A DNA stretch of 64,000 bases from CANMUM01 sp965263365 (GTDB lineage: Bacteria > Pseudomonadota > Alphaproteobacteria > Rhodobacterales > Rhodobacteraceae), in assembly GCA_965263365.1 (NCBI GenBank), contig OZ253672.1, positions 992,001 to 1,056,000 of the forward strand. The letters are read 5' to 3'. The number at the start of each line of letters is the position of its first letter. The first letter of the stretch is position 1. The notes under the pieces are model-generated. The model was given only the letters and a program-made list of their open reading frames with translations, was not told where the DNA came from and did no database searches. The translations under genes and the position numbers were made by a program. This document shows positions 16,756-25,456 of this stretch, one piece after another.

Positions 16756-17859
16756 TTACCGAAAAAAGTGTGTGTGTTCATAGAGCTCATTTTGATTTTG
16801 ACAAATTTGCGCCAATAGCTTTTTTTGCTGTTTTCCGTTCGGTACTTTGCGAGCGAATTTCTCTTGAAATTGATCACTCAAAACTTCCGGAAAAATCGAC
16901 TGAATTTCATCAAACTGTTCTTGTGTTAAATTCGCAAGCGCATCCTTTCCCTTTGCAAGCGTTTCACAAGGCGCGCCTTCGGCATAAATAATTTCATGGT
17001 TTTCAAGTAAGATATGAAAATACTCAACGCCCTTAACGCTGCGGTCGCGGGCTATACTAGGCATTTCGCATAAGTGCTTGGCATCAAAAAATATTGAACA
17101 TTCGTTGTGCGACGGTCGATCTGATTTTGACACGGTGATGAGGCGACAGCATTAAATTTTGCTTCGGAATATTTTTGCCAAGTTTACCTTTTCGAATGCG
17201 CACCGGATATAATTTGGGATTGGCCTCAAGCGCAACTTTATCAAACTTCTTATGACCAATCCAAAGAATTTCCTGCAAACCACGATCTGATGTCATCACC
17301 ATATCACCAACTTGAAGCTCTTCAATTAGAGCCTCGCCAAAATCGGTCAAAATGCAAGTTCCCCGCACAAAACATACATATGTCGGTGCCCCGGGGAAGA
17401 CGTCTCATTCGAAATATTACCTTGGCTATCAATTTGAATTGCGTTTGTGCTTGAAAACGGAAGCACAACGGGCGTCTCTCCGGCCGCAATGGTCCCGGCT
17501 TGCGGGACGAGAGTCGAGCCTCCTGCGATGTCATAAAAGTCCAACACAGTACTATTTTCAGCAAGCGCAACACCGGTGTAATTCCCAGAATTGTTGCCGG
17601 TTAGTGCCATATTCTCTTCGATCAAAAATACATATAACCCATCGCTAAGCGTGACTTCTACGTTCCCATAACTTCCGCCAACAACATAATTTCCAAGGTT
17701 GTAACCTTCACCTTCAGATCCGTTTGCATTATAAAAAACAACATCATAATCTGAGGCATTTGCGTATTCTGCGGCTGTGAGCACAACCTCTACATATTCA
17801 TCAATTCCCGTCGCATTGGCGTGATTATTTCGGTAGTGAATTTCTGAAATAAATGCCAT
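16756..17859 (-). pseudogene. Hint (hedgehog/intein) domain protein, two frameshifts
   Basis: Three overlapping frames form one protein of about 366 residues. The first (from ATG 17859) is an N-terminal beta domain beginning MAFISEIHYRNN, resembling lamin-tail-like modules of Rhodobacterales-type surface proteins. The second reads PGAPTYVCFVRGTCILTDFGEALIEELQVGDMV and SPHHRVKIRSTVAQRMF, a Hint domain with its catalytic Cys. The third completes it with AKHLCEMPS, GVEYFHILLENHEII and a conserved tail. Adding one G to the G4 run (17389-17392) and removing one T from the T6 run (17086-17091) restores a continuous frame. It is a recent pseudogene, a phase-variable gene or an assembly error. Confidence 0.8.
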
Positions 17860-18033
17860 TTGAAAATTCTTTGAATTAAAGTTTGTTCACTCAAAAATAA
17901 AATTGTGTTTCAAATAAATATCGTTGCAAAAATAGAAATTGACCCGTGTTTATTGATCGTACAATTCATCATTAATGTAAAATTAAAATAAAATTCGACG
18001 AAAACCGTAACGAAAATTTTATATGTAAGCGAC

Positions 18034-18474
18034 TTATGGCGCTTTTTCGGCACTTAAGCGCACATTGCTTTCCACTTGTCCAATCCCCGGAAGCACCATG
18101 ATGCGTCGTCTTAATACGCGCTCAAAATCAGCAAAGTCTTTTGCCACAACGCGCAATCGATAATCATAAACACCGAGTACATGTTGAACAAGAACAACTT
18201 CAGGAATGGCCGTAATCGCCGTTTCAAAATCTTCGAGCGCATGACGCCCTTTCAAAGCAAGCTTTACGCCCAAATAAACAACGACCTCGTAGCCAAGAGC
18301 TTGCGCGTCCAAGTCATACACATATCCCTTAATTGCGCCGGCATTTTCAAGTGCTTTTATGCGTCGCCAAACGGCCGACTGAGACAAGCCAAGCTTCTCC
18401 CCTAGTCGCTGACCAGAAATGGTGGCATCTTTTTCAAGCATTAAGGCAATTTGTATATCTATATGATCAAACAT
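18034..18474 (-). CDS. Lrp/AsnC family transcriptional regulator
   Basis: A 146-aa protein with an N-terminal HTH (MLEKDATISGQRLGEKLGLSQSAVWRRIKALENAGAIKGY) and a C-terminal RAM/AsnC ligand-binding domain (YLGVKL, VLVQHVLGVYDYRLRVVAKDFADFERVL). Such regulators form octamers or dimers and sense amino acids. It is the second of two tandem Lrp genes separated by only 6 bp, so they are co-transcribed, divergently from ilvC. Control of branched-chain amino-acid synthesis is a reasonable inference. Confidence 0.92.
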   Translation of the reverse strand: MFDHIDIQIALMLEKDATISGQRLGEKLGLSQSAVWRRIKALENAGAIKGYVYDLDAQALGYEVVVYLGVKLALKGRHALEDFETAITAIPEVVLVQHVLGVYDYRLRVVAKDFADFERVLRRRIMVLPGIGQVESNVRLSAEKAP

Positions 18475-18480
18475 CGTTTT

Positions 18481-18936
18481 TTATATTGGCAGCGCGCGCG
18501 AGTCTTTGACTTGGCTCACGAGCATTAAACTCTCAATATCGGAAATATGCGGCAGCGCTAAAATTTTATCGACATAGATTTCTTGATAATGTGCTAAATC
18601 GCGCGCGCGCGCATCCATACGCACATCCACTCGGCCAATTAGCGTTTCGATGATTGAAATTTCATCAATTTTTTGGGCGGATTCTAGAAATTCGCTCCAT
18701 GCGCGTGGGTCCGTTTTGTCCAGTGTGACGCGCAAAAACACTTCCACACCAAAACCAAGTTTACTCCAATCAATCAAAGCCTGCTTACGCTTAATAATTT
18801 TATTGCGTTCAAGTTTTTCAAGTCGCCGTTGTAAGCTACTTAGTGTCAAACCCATCAGCTCCGCATTCTTTTTTTGCGAAGCGCTCGGATTTGATTGGAG
18901 CTTGCGTATTATTTGTCGATCCAATTCGTCTAGCAT
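18481..18936 (-). CDS. Lrp/AsnC family transcriptional regulator
   Basis: A 151-aa Lrp-type protein starting MLDELDRQIIRKLQSNPSASQKKNAELMGLTLSSLQRRLEKLERNKIIKR (HTH) with a RAM domain (VEVFLRVTLDKTD, IIETLIGRVDVRMDARARDLAHYQEI). It shows clear divergence from its downstream partner, so the pair may form hetero-oligomers or respond to different ligands. Its start faces ilvC across a 126-bp AT-rich divergent promoter region. Confidence 0.92.
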   Translation of the reverse strand: MLDELDRQIIRKLQSNPSASQKKNAELMGLTLSSLQRRLEKLERNKIIKRKQALIDWSKLGFGVEVFLRVTLDKTDPRAWSEFLESAQKIDEISIIETLIGRVDVRMDARARDLAHYQEIYVDKILALPHISDIESLMLVSQVKDSRALPI

Positions 18937-19062
18937 AAATTATTCATATATCATTATTATATAGAATGAAATAATATAATTTAGTCTATTTTTACCAATT
19001 ATTCATGCGAAATTTCAATTTTTTAATGCTATTAATGCGCAGTCATTAAAGAGGAATTCAAA
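18937..19062. promoter_or_regulatory. Divergent lrp/ilvC promoter region
   Basis: This 126-bp segment is extremely AT-rich, with runs such as ATATATCATTATTATATAG and AATAATATAATTTAG, and must contain both divergent promoters. Lrp-family proteins favour such bendable AT-rich sites. AAAGAGGAATTC supplies the ilvC ribosome site. Confidence 0.5.
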
Positions 19063-20085
19063 ATGAAAGTTTATTATGATCGCGATTGCGACGTAAATTT
19101 GATTAAAGATATGAATGTTGCGATTTTGGGATATGGTTCACAAGGCCATGCCCATGCGCTCAATCTGCGCGATTCAGGGGCAAAAAATGTTGTGATTGCG
19201 CTTCGTGAAGGCTCTCCTTCTACGCAAAAAGCCGAAGGCGAAGGACTCAAGGTTATGGGCATCTCTGAAGCTGCGGCTTGGTGCGATGTAATTATGTTCA
19301 CAATGCCAGATGAATTACAGGCCGAAACTTATAAAAAATATGTTCACGATCATCTTAAAGATGGCGCCGCTATCGCTTTTGCGCATGGCCTCAATGTCCA
19401 TTTTGGTTTAATTGAGCCCAAAGCCGGTGTTGATGTGATTATGATGGCACCTAAAGGGCCTGGCCATACGGTTCGCGGCGAATATCAAAAAGGTGGCGGC
19501 GTACCCTGCTTGGTTGCGATCAATCAAGATGCTTCTGGAAAAGCTAAAGATATTGCACTTTCTTATTGCTCAGCGATCGGTGGTGGACGTTCGGGTATTA
19601 TTGAAACCAATTTCCGTGAAGAGTGCGAGACCGATCTCTTTGGCGAACAGGCTGTGCTTTGCGGCGGCATTGTTGAACTCATTCGTTGCGGCTTTGAAAC
19701 ACTTGTTGAGGCTGGTTATGAGCCTGAGATGGCTTATTTTGAATGTTTGCACGAAACTAAACTTATCGTTGACCTCATTTACGAAGGCGGGATCGCCAAC
19801 ATGAATTATTCGATTTCAAATACGGCTGAATATGGTGAATATGTGTCAGGGCCACGCATTTTACCTTATGAAGAGACTAAGAAACGTATGAAAGAAGTTC
19901 TCACTGATATTCAAAACGGCAAATTCGTGCGTGACTTTATGCAAGAAAATGCGGTTGGTCAGCCATTCTTCAAAGCTACACGCCGCATTAATGATGCGCA
20001 TCAAGTGGAACAAGTTGGTGAAAAACTGCGTGCGATGATGCCTTGGATTTCTAAGGGCAAAATGGTCGACAAAGCGCGCAACTAA
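19063..20085 (+). CDS. ilvC: Ketol-acid reductoisomerase (NADP+)
   Basis: A 340-aa class I KARI, the normal length. The N-terminal Rossmann fold has GYGSQGHAHALNLRDSG (NADPH binding, with an Arg and Ser in the phosphate loop), followed by FAHGLNVHFG and MMAPKGPGHTVR. The C-terminal knotted helical domain has the Mg-binding and active-site Asp/Glu in TDLFGEQAVLCGG and GYEPEMAYFECLHE. It converts 2-acetolactate (and acetohydroxybutyrate) to the dihydroxy acid in valine and isoleucine synthesis. AGAGGAATTCAAA precedes the ATG. A strong terminator follows. Tandem Lrp regulators are divergent. Confidence 0.98.
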   Translation: MKVYYDRDCDVNLIKDMNVAILGYGSQGHAHALNLRDSGAKNVVIALREGSPSTQKAEGEGLKVMGISEAAAWCDVIMFTMPDELQAETYKKYVHDHLKDGAAIAFAHGLNVHFGLIEPKAGVDVIMMAPKGPGHTVRGEYQKGGGVPCLVAINQDASGKAKDIALSYCSAIGGGRSGIIETNFREECETDLFGEQAVLCGGIVELIRCGFETLVEAGYEPEMAYFECLHETKLIVDLIYEGGIANMNYSISNTAEYGEYVSGPRILPYEETKKRMKEVLTDIQNGKFVRDFMQENAVGQPFFKATRRINDAHQVEQVGEKLRAMMPWISKGKMVDKARN

Positions 20086-20104
20086 TTTTATTGATATGAA
20101 ATCG

Positions 20105-20134
20105 AAAACGCCCCTCCTGAGCGCGGGGCGTTTT
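20105..20134 (+). terminator. Rho-independent terminator of ilvC
   Basis: AAAACGCCCC (20105-20114) and GGGGCGTTTT (20125-20134) form a perfect 10-bp stem with a 10-nt loop and a T-tract on the plus strand, 20 bp after the ilvC stop. The A-tract on the other side could also stop transcripts from the right. Confidence 0.9.
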
Positions 20135-20503
20135 GACTCTAAAATAACCCTTTTCATTTTTGATGTCGATAATATCAAGTCCTGAGTTGATGTGAAGACA
20201 AGGAGACTTTCGTAGACTGCTGATCGCGTGTCTAAGTTTTCGACTTAAGAAGTTCAATGCCGCGATTGCAAAACACTACACTTCACAATGGGGTTATGAT
20301 TGCCCTTGCCTGGCTGGTTTTTTTAAAAGCGGCGTCTTACAATCAAGAACCGAATAGAGTTGCGGCGATAATGAGAAGAAAATTTCTAAATCATTCTATC
20401 GCAATAGAAGGTGTTGGTACAAGCGACAGGGCTTACAAGAAATCCTTTGCATTCAAACGATATGAATAAATGCAAAGGAAAATTTACGAATTATTTTTTT
20501 GAT
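20135..20503. other. Non-coding stretch downstream of ilvC
   Basis: A 70-codon plus-strand frame exists at 20257-20469 (starting MPRLQNTTLHNG) but has no good ribosome site and no recognisable family. I see nothing else that I can support. Confidence 0.35.
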
Positions 20504-20547
20504 TAGCGATCAATCCGTTTACAGGCTAAGCCCAGTATTGATCGCTA
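20504..20547. repeat. 11-bp inverted repeat
   Basis: TAGCGATCAAT (20504-20514) and ATTGATCGCTA (20537-20547) are perfect inverted copies with a 22-nt spacer. The element lies just downstream of the degraded Hint gene. No T-run follows the stem on either strand, so it is not a clear terminator. It could be a scar or a binding site. Confidence 0.5.
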
Positions 20548-20563
20548 GACGTCGTTTTAATTG

Positions 20564-20800
20564 TTAAGCGGGTACGTTGTTCTTCATATGCCGTTGGAGT
20601 AGTTTCTTTCGGTGTTTCGCTGATGGTATATAACTTGCGGGTTCAGGCACATAATCGGGATCTTTGAATTAAGGGAAGAGTGTATAAATTTCTTCGCGCC
20701 TCTCTTACCCGATGGATTTGAGTGCTTGCGGAACTGCAAATAAACTTTCTTTCGGCGCATCTTCCGCGAAAATGATCTCATGCTGATCAAATAGGCAGAA
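20564..20800 (-). pseudogene. Degraded C-terminal fragment of a Hint-domain protein
   Basis: One minus-strand frame reads FDQHEIIFAEDAPKESLFAVPQ, ALKSIG, stop, ERREEIYTLFP, stop, FKDPDYVPEPASYIPSAKHRKKLL and ends MKNNVPA before TAA at 20566-20564. This is the conserved tail found after Hint domains, and parallels the tail of the Hint protein at 16756-17859 (ENHEIIYAEGAP, IQSIFPEV). Two in-frame stops and a missing N-terminal part mark it as a remnant. The upstream boundary near 20800 is approximate. Confidence 0.7.
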
Positions 20801-21218
20801 AATTTTCAACAATGGGTCGCGTAAATTGATTCAAAATTGTACCCTTAGCCATTGAAGTCCTTCGACAATTGAATTGATGCAATCTTTAGTGCTGGATTTC
20901 AAATTTTAATGGTTTCGCATTTAATCGTGATTTTAAAAAGCGCCGGCTAATTTATTGATGGAATAAAATTTAGGGCATGCCCGACCAACTTTAAATTACG
21001 CAAAATATGCTAAGGCATTTTTGTCAAAGAAGATATCTTCGCCTTTATCATTCTCGAACATTTACATATTTAAAAAATACCTGAAAAATTAAACCACCCA
21101 AGTCGCAATTCTGAGCTGAATTTAATCCCTCGACAAAAACAGTGTTGAATCTACCGATTACCTGTGGCAGCATTCATTTCAACGAACAAATTTTCTCACG
21201 TAAGGTGAACAAGACCAT
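20801..21218. other. Intergenic DNA before cytochrome b561
   Basis: No gene is supported. It may contain further unrecognisable remains of the Hint gene on the minus strand. The promoter and ribosome site (AAGGTG near 21203-21208) for the cytochrome gene lie at its right end. Confidence 0.35.
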
Positions 21219-21743
21219 ATGACTTACATTTCAAAAATGACAAGAGGTTTGCACTGGATCATTGCGGTGCTCATGATTATGTTATTCATTGCCGGACAAC
21301 GACTTGAAGCCTTAGAAGGCGCAGACAGACTTTGGTTGGCTCGGCTTCACGGTTCTGTTGGTATGAGTGTCTTTTTTCTAGGAATTTGGCGCTTAATCCA
21401 TAGGCTTCGCGAAGGTTTTCCAGAACCACTTAATCGCCAACATTTCGTGCTCGAGACAATGGCACGCGTGGTTCATTGGCTTCTGCTTCTCCTCCCGATC
21501 CTTCTCCCAATTTCGGGCATCATGATTTTTCTAGCAGGAGGCGGCCCGATTTACTTCTTTGGAATAGAGATCTTTGGCGGCTTTGGTGAACGCAGTCAAT
21601 GGCTCCGTCAAATCGGTGGACAAGGCCACGATATTGGCACAAAACTATTATTCGTTGCGGTTATATTGCACGTCCTTGGTGCCTTAAAACACCATATCAT
21701 TGACAAGGACAGAACAATTATGCGGATGTTTGTTGGGCGTTAA
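21219..21743 (+). CDS. Cytochrome b561 family membrane protein
   Basis: A 174-aa inner-membrane protein with four hydrophobic helices. Conserved His residues sit in RGLHWIIAV (helix 1), RLHGSVGM (helix 2), ARVVHWLLLLLPI (helix 3) and ILHVLGALKHH (helix 4), giving the two heme b sites of the bacterial b561 (CybB) family, which pass electrons between quinol and periplasmic acceptors such as superoxide. Length is typical. It is a single gene with a plausible ribosome site (AAGGTG) before ATG 21219. Confidence 0.9.
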   Translation: MTYISKMTRGLHWIIAVLMIMLFIAGQRLEALEGADRLWLARLHGSVGMSVFFLGIWRLIHRLREGFPEPLNRQHFVLETMARVVHWLLLLLPILLPISGIMIFLAGGGPIYFFGIEIFGGFGERSQWLRQIGGQGHDIGTKLLFVAVILHVLGALKHHIIDKDRTIMRMFVGR

Positions 21744-21814
21744 TACGTCTTGATTTTGTGACTTTCGGGGCTTCATTGAGACACTAAGTGCCAGTTCTTG
21801 TGAGTGACGGTGCA

Positions 21815-22324
21815 TCACACATAGCGGAACAAAAAAAGCGTCAGCCTTTGCCAAATATTCATCGGCACGAGCATAGCAACAACAGGCCTCTCCGCGCGCG
21901 ACCAACGGCGCGGCCTATATGTTTTTTCGGCCACTTCACTGATTAGTGTCACAAATTTTTCGGGATCAATTTGCAAATGTTCAGATATGGCGCGAACAAA
22001 TATCGGGAGGCTTTCGCGCTTGCCTTGGTAAGCATTCACCATCGCTAAAGGCAAATCCACGGGCACGCGTGCTTCTCGCAAGGCCATAAGTGTCGGATGT
22101 TCAGCGCTTCCCGAACTTGGCTTCGCAAGCGCCTCTTTCCACCATGCAAGTTTGATCGCATTTACCATATCTTCTTGCGAAGAATTTGCGGCTGTCCATA
22201 ATTCAATATCAAGCCCGATCAGTGCAATCATTAACGGTCGTTTATCAACAGGCGCCATCATGATAGCGCGAAAAAACGCAGGTGATTTGTGATAAATTTT
22301 ATGCGCCGTCAGATCGAGGCTCAT
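21815..22324 (-). CDS. Squalene/phytoene synthase family protein
   Basis: A 169-aa protein shorter than true phytoene synthases (about 300). The start of the family fold is recognisable: HKSPAFFRAIMMAPVDKRPLMIALIGLDIELW, then AIKLAWWKEALA (the R/K-LAWW signature) and a helical C-terminus ending RRWSRAERPVVAMLVPMNIW. The DxxxD Mg-diphosphate motifs of active synthases are not evident, so catalytic activity is doubtful. It starts 4 bp after the cimA stop and is in one operon with cysS and cimA. Confidence 0.7.
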   Translation of the reverse strand: MSLDLTAHKIYHKSPAFFRAIMMAPVDKRPLMIALIGLDIELWTAANSSQEDMVNAIKLAWWKEALAKPSSGSAEHPTLMALREARVPVDLPLAMVNAYQGKRESLPIFVRAISEHLQIDPEKFVTLISEVAEKTYRPRRWSRAERPVVAMLVPMNIWQRLTLFLFRYV

Positions 22325-22328
22325 TTCA

Positions 22329-23936
22329 TCATACCTTGGCGCGAATAAGACGCCAAGAAATCGCGTCCATCAAGGCCTCAAAGCTCGCATCCACAATATT
22401 GGGCGAAACGCCAACTGTCGACCATGACAGCCCCTCTTCGTCACGAAAATCAATCAATACCCGCGTCACAGCCTCAGTTCCTTGACCATAAATGCGCACA
22501 CGAAAATCAGAAAGGTAAATTTGGTCAATCACTTCTTGAAATGGGGGTAAATCTTTAACCAATGCCCGCCAAAGCGCGTTCACGGGCCCCAAGTCGCCAC
22601 CATTTTGATCTCGGCTCTCAGATACGGATAAATACCGCGCATCTCCAATCTTAAGCGAAACAACCGCCTCCGAGCTTGAAACCATTTCATTGCGCTTGTT
22701 CTTTCGGCGTTCAACATTCACACGGTAACGTTTGACCTCAAAGAAACGAGGCAAAACGCCAAGAATTCGCCGAGCAACAATCTCAAAGCTCGCGGACGCA
22801 CTGTCATAAGCATAACCCTGATCTTCCTTTTGCTTAATCTCTTCAAGAATTTGTAGCAAACGCGGATCATCTCTTTCGACCTCAATTCCCGCGCTTTTTA
22901 GACGCTCTCGCAAATTTGATTGACCGGCTTGATTGGACATGGGGATCACACGCTCATTTCCAACAACATGCGGGTCAATATGTTCATAAGTCGCGGGATT
23001 CTTTAGAATTGCGCTCGCGTGCAAGCCCGATTTATGTGCGAAAGCCGAGCTTCCTACAAACGCAGCCGTTCGCTGCGGAACGCGGTTAAGACGCTCATCA
23101 AAGCCGCGCGATAAGGTCGTTAAACCACGAAGTCCTTCTTCGGATATTCCAGTTTCGAAATTATCCTGATAGGGAGACTTCAAATTTAAAATCGCGATCA
23201 AAGCTGTCAGATTTGCATTTCCGCAGCGCTCACCAATCCCATTCAAAGTCCCTTGAACTTGTCGAACGCCTGCATCAATTGCCGCAAGTGAAACAGCAAC
23301 AGCTTGCTCTGTGTCATTATGCGCATGGATCCCCAAGCGGGCGCCGTCCAAGCCCAAAGTTTGAACCGTTTCAATAACTTCGTAGGCTTGCGCGGGCATA
23401 ACACCGCCATTCGTATCGCATAACACAACCCAACGCGCGCCGGCCTCATAGGCGGTTAAAACTGATTGAAGCGCGTATTGTGGATCATATTCATAACCAT
23501 CAAAAAAATGCTCTGCATCAAAAATGGCCTCTCGTCCAAGCGAGGTAATATGCGAAATTGAGGCCCGAATATTTTCCAAATTCTCATCAAGTGAAATGCC
23601 CAAAGCGTCTTGAACTTGAAAAGCGCTTGCTTTTCCAACCAAACACACGGAAGGCGTGCCTGCGTTGATGACCCCCGCCAAAACCTCATCATTTTCTGCG
23701 GAACGTCCCGCGCGCTTAGTCATTCCAAAAGCCGTCATTTTCGCGCGCGTTGACGGAACACGTTCAAAAAACTCACTATCTGTTGGATTAGCACCCGGCC
23801 AACCCCCTTCTATATAATCGACGCCTAACGCATCAAGCGTCTCACAAATGCGCAATTTATCATCTAATGAAAAATCAAGGCCTTGGGTTTGCTGTCCATC
23901 ACGCAACGTCGTGTCGTAGATATATAGTCTTTCCAT
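22329..23936 (-). CDS. cimA: (R)-citramalate synthase
   Basis: A 535-aa DRE-TIM metallolyase. The start is placed at ATG 23936; an in-frame TTG at 23951 adds five residues. RLYIYDTTLRDGQQTQGLDFS carries the catalytic Arg-Asp, LGIHAHNDTEQAVA the metal-binding HxH, and GTLNGIGERCGNANL the glycine-rich segment; the C-terminal LeuA dimer/allosteric domain follows (VNVERRKN to WSTVGVSPNIVDASFEAL). It condenses pyruvate with acetyl-CoA to citramalate, giving a threonine-independent isoleucine route. That fits with ilvC nearby. Homologues are also labelled 2-isopropylmalate synthase-like, but the LRDGQQTQG form is CimA. Confidence 0.92.
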   Translation of the reverse strand: MERLYIYDTTLRDGQQTQGLDFSLDDKLRICETLDALGVDYIEGGWPGANPTDSEFFERVPSTRAKMTAFGMTKRAGRSAENDEVLAGVINAGTPSVCLVGKASAFQVQDALGISLDENLENIRASISHITSLGREAIFDAEHFFDGYEYDPQYALQSVLTAYEAGARWVVLCDTNGGVMPAQAYEVIETVQTLGLDGARLGIHAHNDTEQAVAVSLAAIDAGVRQVQGTLNGIGERCGNANLTALIAILNLKSPYQDNFETGISEEGLRGLTTLSRGFDERLNRVPQRTAAFVGSSAFAHKSGLHASAILKNPATYEHIDPHVVGNERVIPMSNQAGQSNLRERLKSAGIEVERDDPRLLQILEEIKQKEDQGYAYDSASASFEIVARRILGVLPRFFEVKRYRVNVERRKNKRNEMVSSSEAVVSLKIGDARYLSVSESRDQNGGDLGPVNALWRALVKDLPPFQEVIDQIYLSDFRVRIYGQGTEAVTRVLIDFRDEEGLSWSTVGVSPNIVDASFEALMDAISWRLIRAKV

Positions 23937-23977
23937 CAAAGGTTGTTCCAATTCAAGTTGCCAAAATTCATATTTTT

Positions 23978-25384
23978 CTAGTCGCTGACTTTTATACTTT
24001 GAGCAAGTTTCTCAAGATCATTTGGGTCGTAGTTAAGACTAGGCACAGGCTGACACTTAGCAACTTGTTCGGTTCCTAATTTCACGACGACCAGTTCAAG
24101 ACCAATCTGCTCCACATCTTCTCGAAGCCTATCCGCTTTTCCAAACGCACGTTCTGCCCTAAGTCTCGAATATTCACTTGCAATGGTCGACATGTGCATT
24201 TCATCACCTTCGCGTTCGACCCAACCCCCACCAGAGGCGCCCAAACGCGTTTCCAATTCCAATCCCAACAACGCCGCGGACGCCTTGAATACGCCCACAT
24301 CCCCAGTCTTTGCCAAAGCGTGCAATCTAGCAATCGCGCCGGCTGTGTTGAGATCATTGGAAAGCGCGTCGATAACTTCCTGTGCAGGTTCAGTTGGCTC
24401 GGCATCTTTCACCAGCTCGCGCCATTTATACAGTGTTTTTTGGGCTTCCAAGCGCTTTTGCTCCGTCCAATCCATCGGACTGCCGTAATGCGTGGATAAT
24501 AAAACAAAGCGGATCACTTCGCCTGGCACTTTTTGATTTAGTAAATCACGCACAGTGAAGAAATTCCCGAGCGATTTCGACATTTTTTTGCCTTCAACTT
24601 GGAGCATTTCATTGTGAATCCAGTAGTTCGCCATATGCTGCGTTTCATTGCAAGCACAGCTTTGAGCAATTTCGTTTTCATGGTGAGGAAATTGCAAATC
24701 AATACCGCCGGCATGAATATCAAAAACATCACCCAAAAGTGCGCGCGACATAGCCGAACACTCAATATGCCAACCCGGGCGCCCCTTTCCCCATGGGCTC
24801 TCCCAACCCACGCCGTCGGCTTCTGGCTTCCAAAGTACAAAATCCAGTGGGTCTTTTTTGAAGGGCGCAACTTCGACACGCGCACCCGCAATCATGGAAT
24901 CCAGTGAACGCCCTGAAAGCGCACCGTATTTATTAAAGGCACGCACTTCAAAAAGGACATGCCCTTCTGCCGCGTAAGCGAAGCCTTTTTTTATCAATTC
25001 TTCGATCATTTCGATCATTTCATTGATGTAAGCCGTCGCCCTCGGTTCATGATTGGGACGCTGGACTTGCAAAGCATCCATGTCTTCATGATACCATTGA
25101 ATGGTCTCATTTGTAATTTCGCTAATTTCCCGCCCAGTCTCTCTCGCGCGCGCATTAATTTTATCGTCAACATCAGTCAGGTTTCGGACATAAGTTACGT
25201 GTTTTGCGCCGTATACATGACGCAACAAGCGCACCAAAACATCAAATACGACCGCAGGCCGCGCATTTCCCAAATGCGCGCGATCATAAACAGTCGGACC
25301 ACAGGCGTAAACGCGAACGTTTTTTGAGTCAATTGGTTGAAATACTTCAACCTTACGCGTTAAGTTATTCTTGAGTTTTATCAT
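23978..25384 (-). CDS. cysS: Cysteine-tRNA ligase
   Basis: A 468-aa class I synthetase. VYACGPTVYDRAHLGNARP contains the first zinc Cys and the HIGH-type HLGN. WHIECSAMS, DIHAGGIDLQFPHHENEIAQS provides the remaining zinc ligands (Cys, His, Glu), and KMSKSLGNFFT is the KMSKS loop. The C-terminal DALR helical domain is present (LNTAGAIARLHALA). It charges tRNA-Cys in the cytoplasm. First gene of a minus-strand operon with cimA and the phytoene synthase-like gene. Confidence 0.98.
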   Translation of the reverse strand: MIKLKNNLTRKVEVFQPIDSKNVRVYACGPTVYDRAHLGNARPAVVFDVLVRLLRHVYGAKHVTYVRNLTDVDDKINARARETGREISEITNETIQWYHEDMDALQVQRPNHEPRATAYINEMIEMIEELIKKGFAYAAEGHVLFEVRAFNKYGALSGRSLDSMIAGARVEVAPFKKDPLDFVLWKPEADGVGWESPWGKGRPGWHIECSAMSRALLGDVFDIHAGGIDLQFPHHENEIAQSCACNETQHMANYWIHNEMLQVEGKKMSKSLGNFFTVRDLLNQKVPGEVIRFVLLSTHYGSPMDWTEQKRLEAQKTLYKWRELVKDAEPTEPAQEVIDALSNDLNTAGAIARLHALAKTGDVGVFKASAALLGLELETRLGASGGGWVEREGDEMHMSTIASEYSRLRAERAFGKADRLREDVEQIGLELVVVKLGTEQVAKCQPVPSLNYDPNDLEKLAQSIKVSD

Positions 25385-25456
25385 TTCAATTCATTGGTAA
25401 TTTGCGTATGCACTATCAAAGAGAAATCCTTTTGAAAAGTGATCAGGATTAAATTT

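Noticed and set aside
20257..20469. 70-aa plus-strand ORF downstream of ilvC
   Set aside because: Poor ribosome site and no recognisable sequence; lies in a region of gene remains.
24183..24499. Two 101-aa plus-strand ORFs within cysS
   Set aside because: Antisense shadows of a fully conserved synthetase gene.
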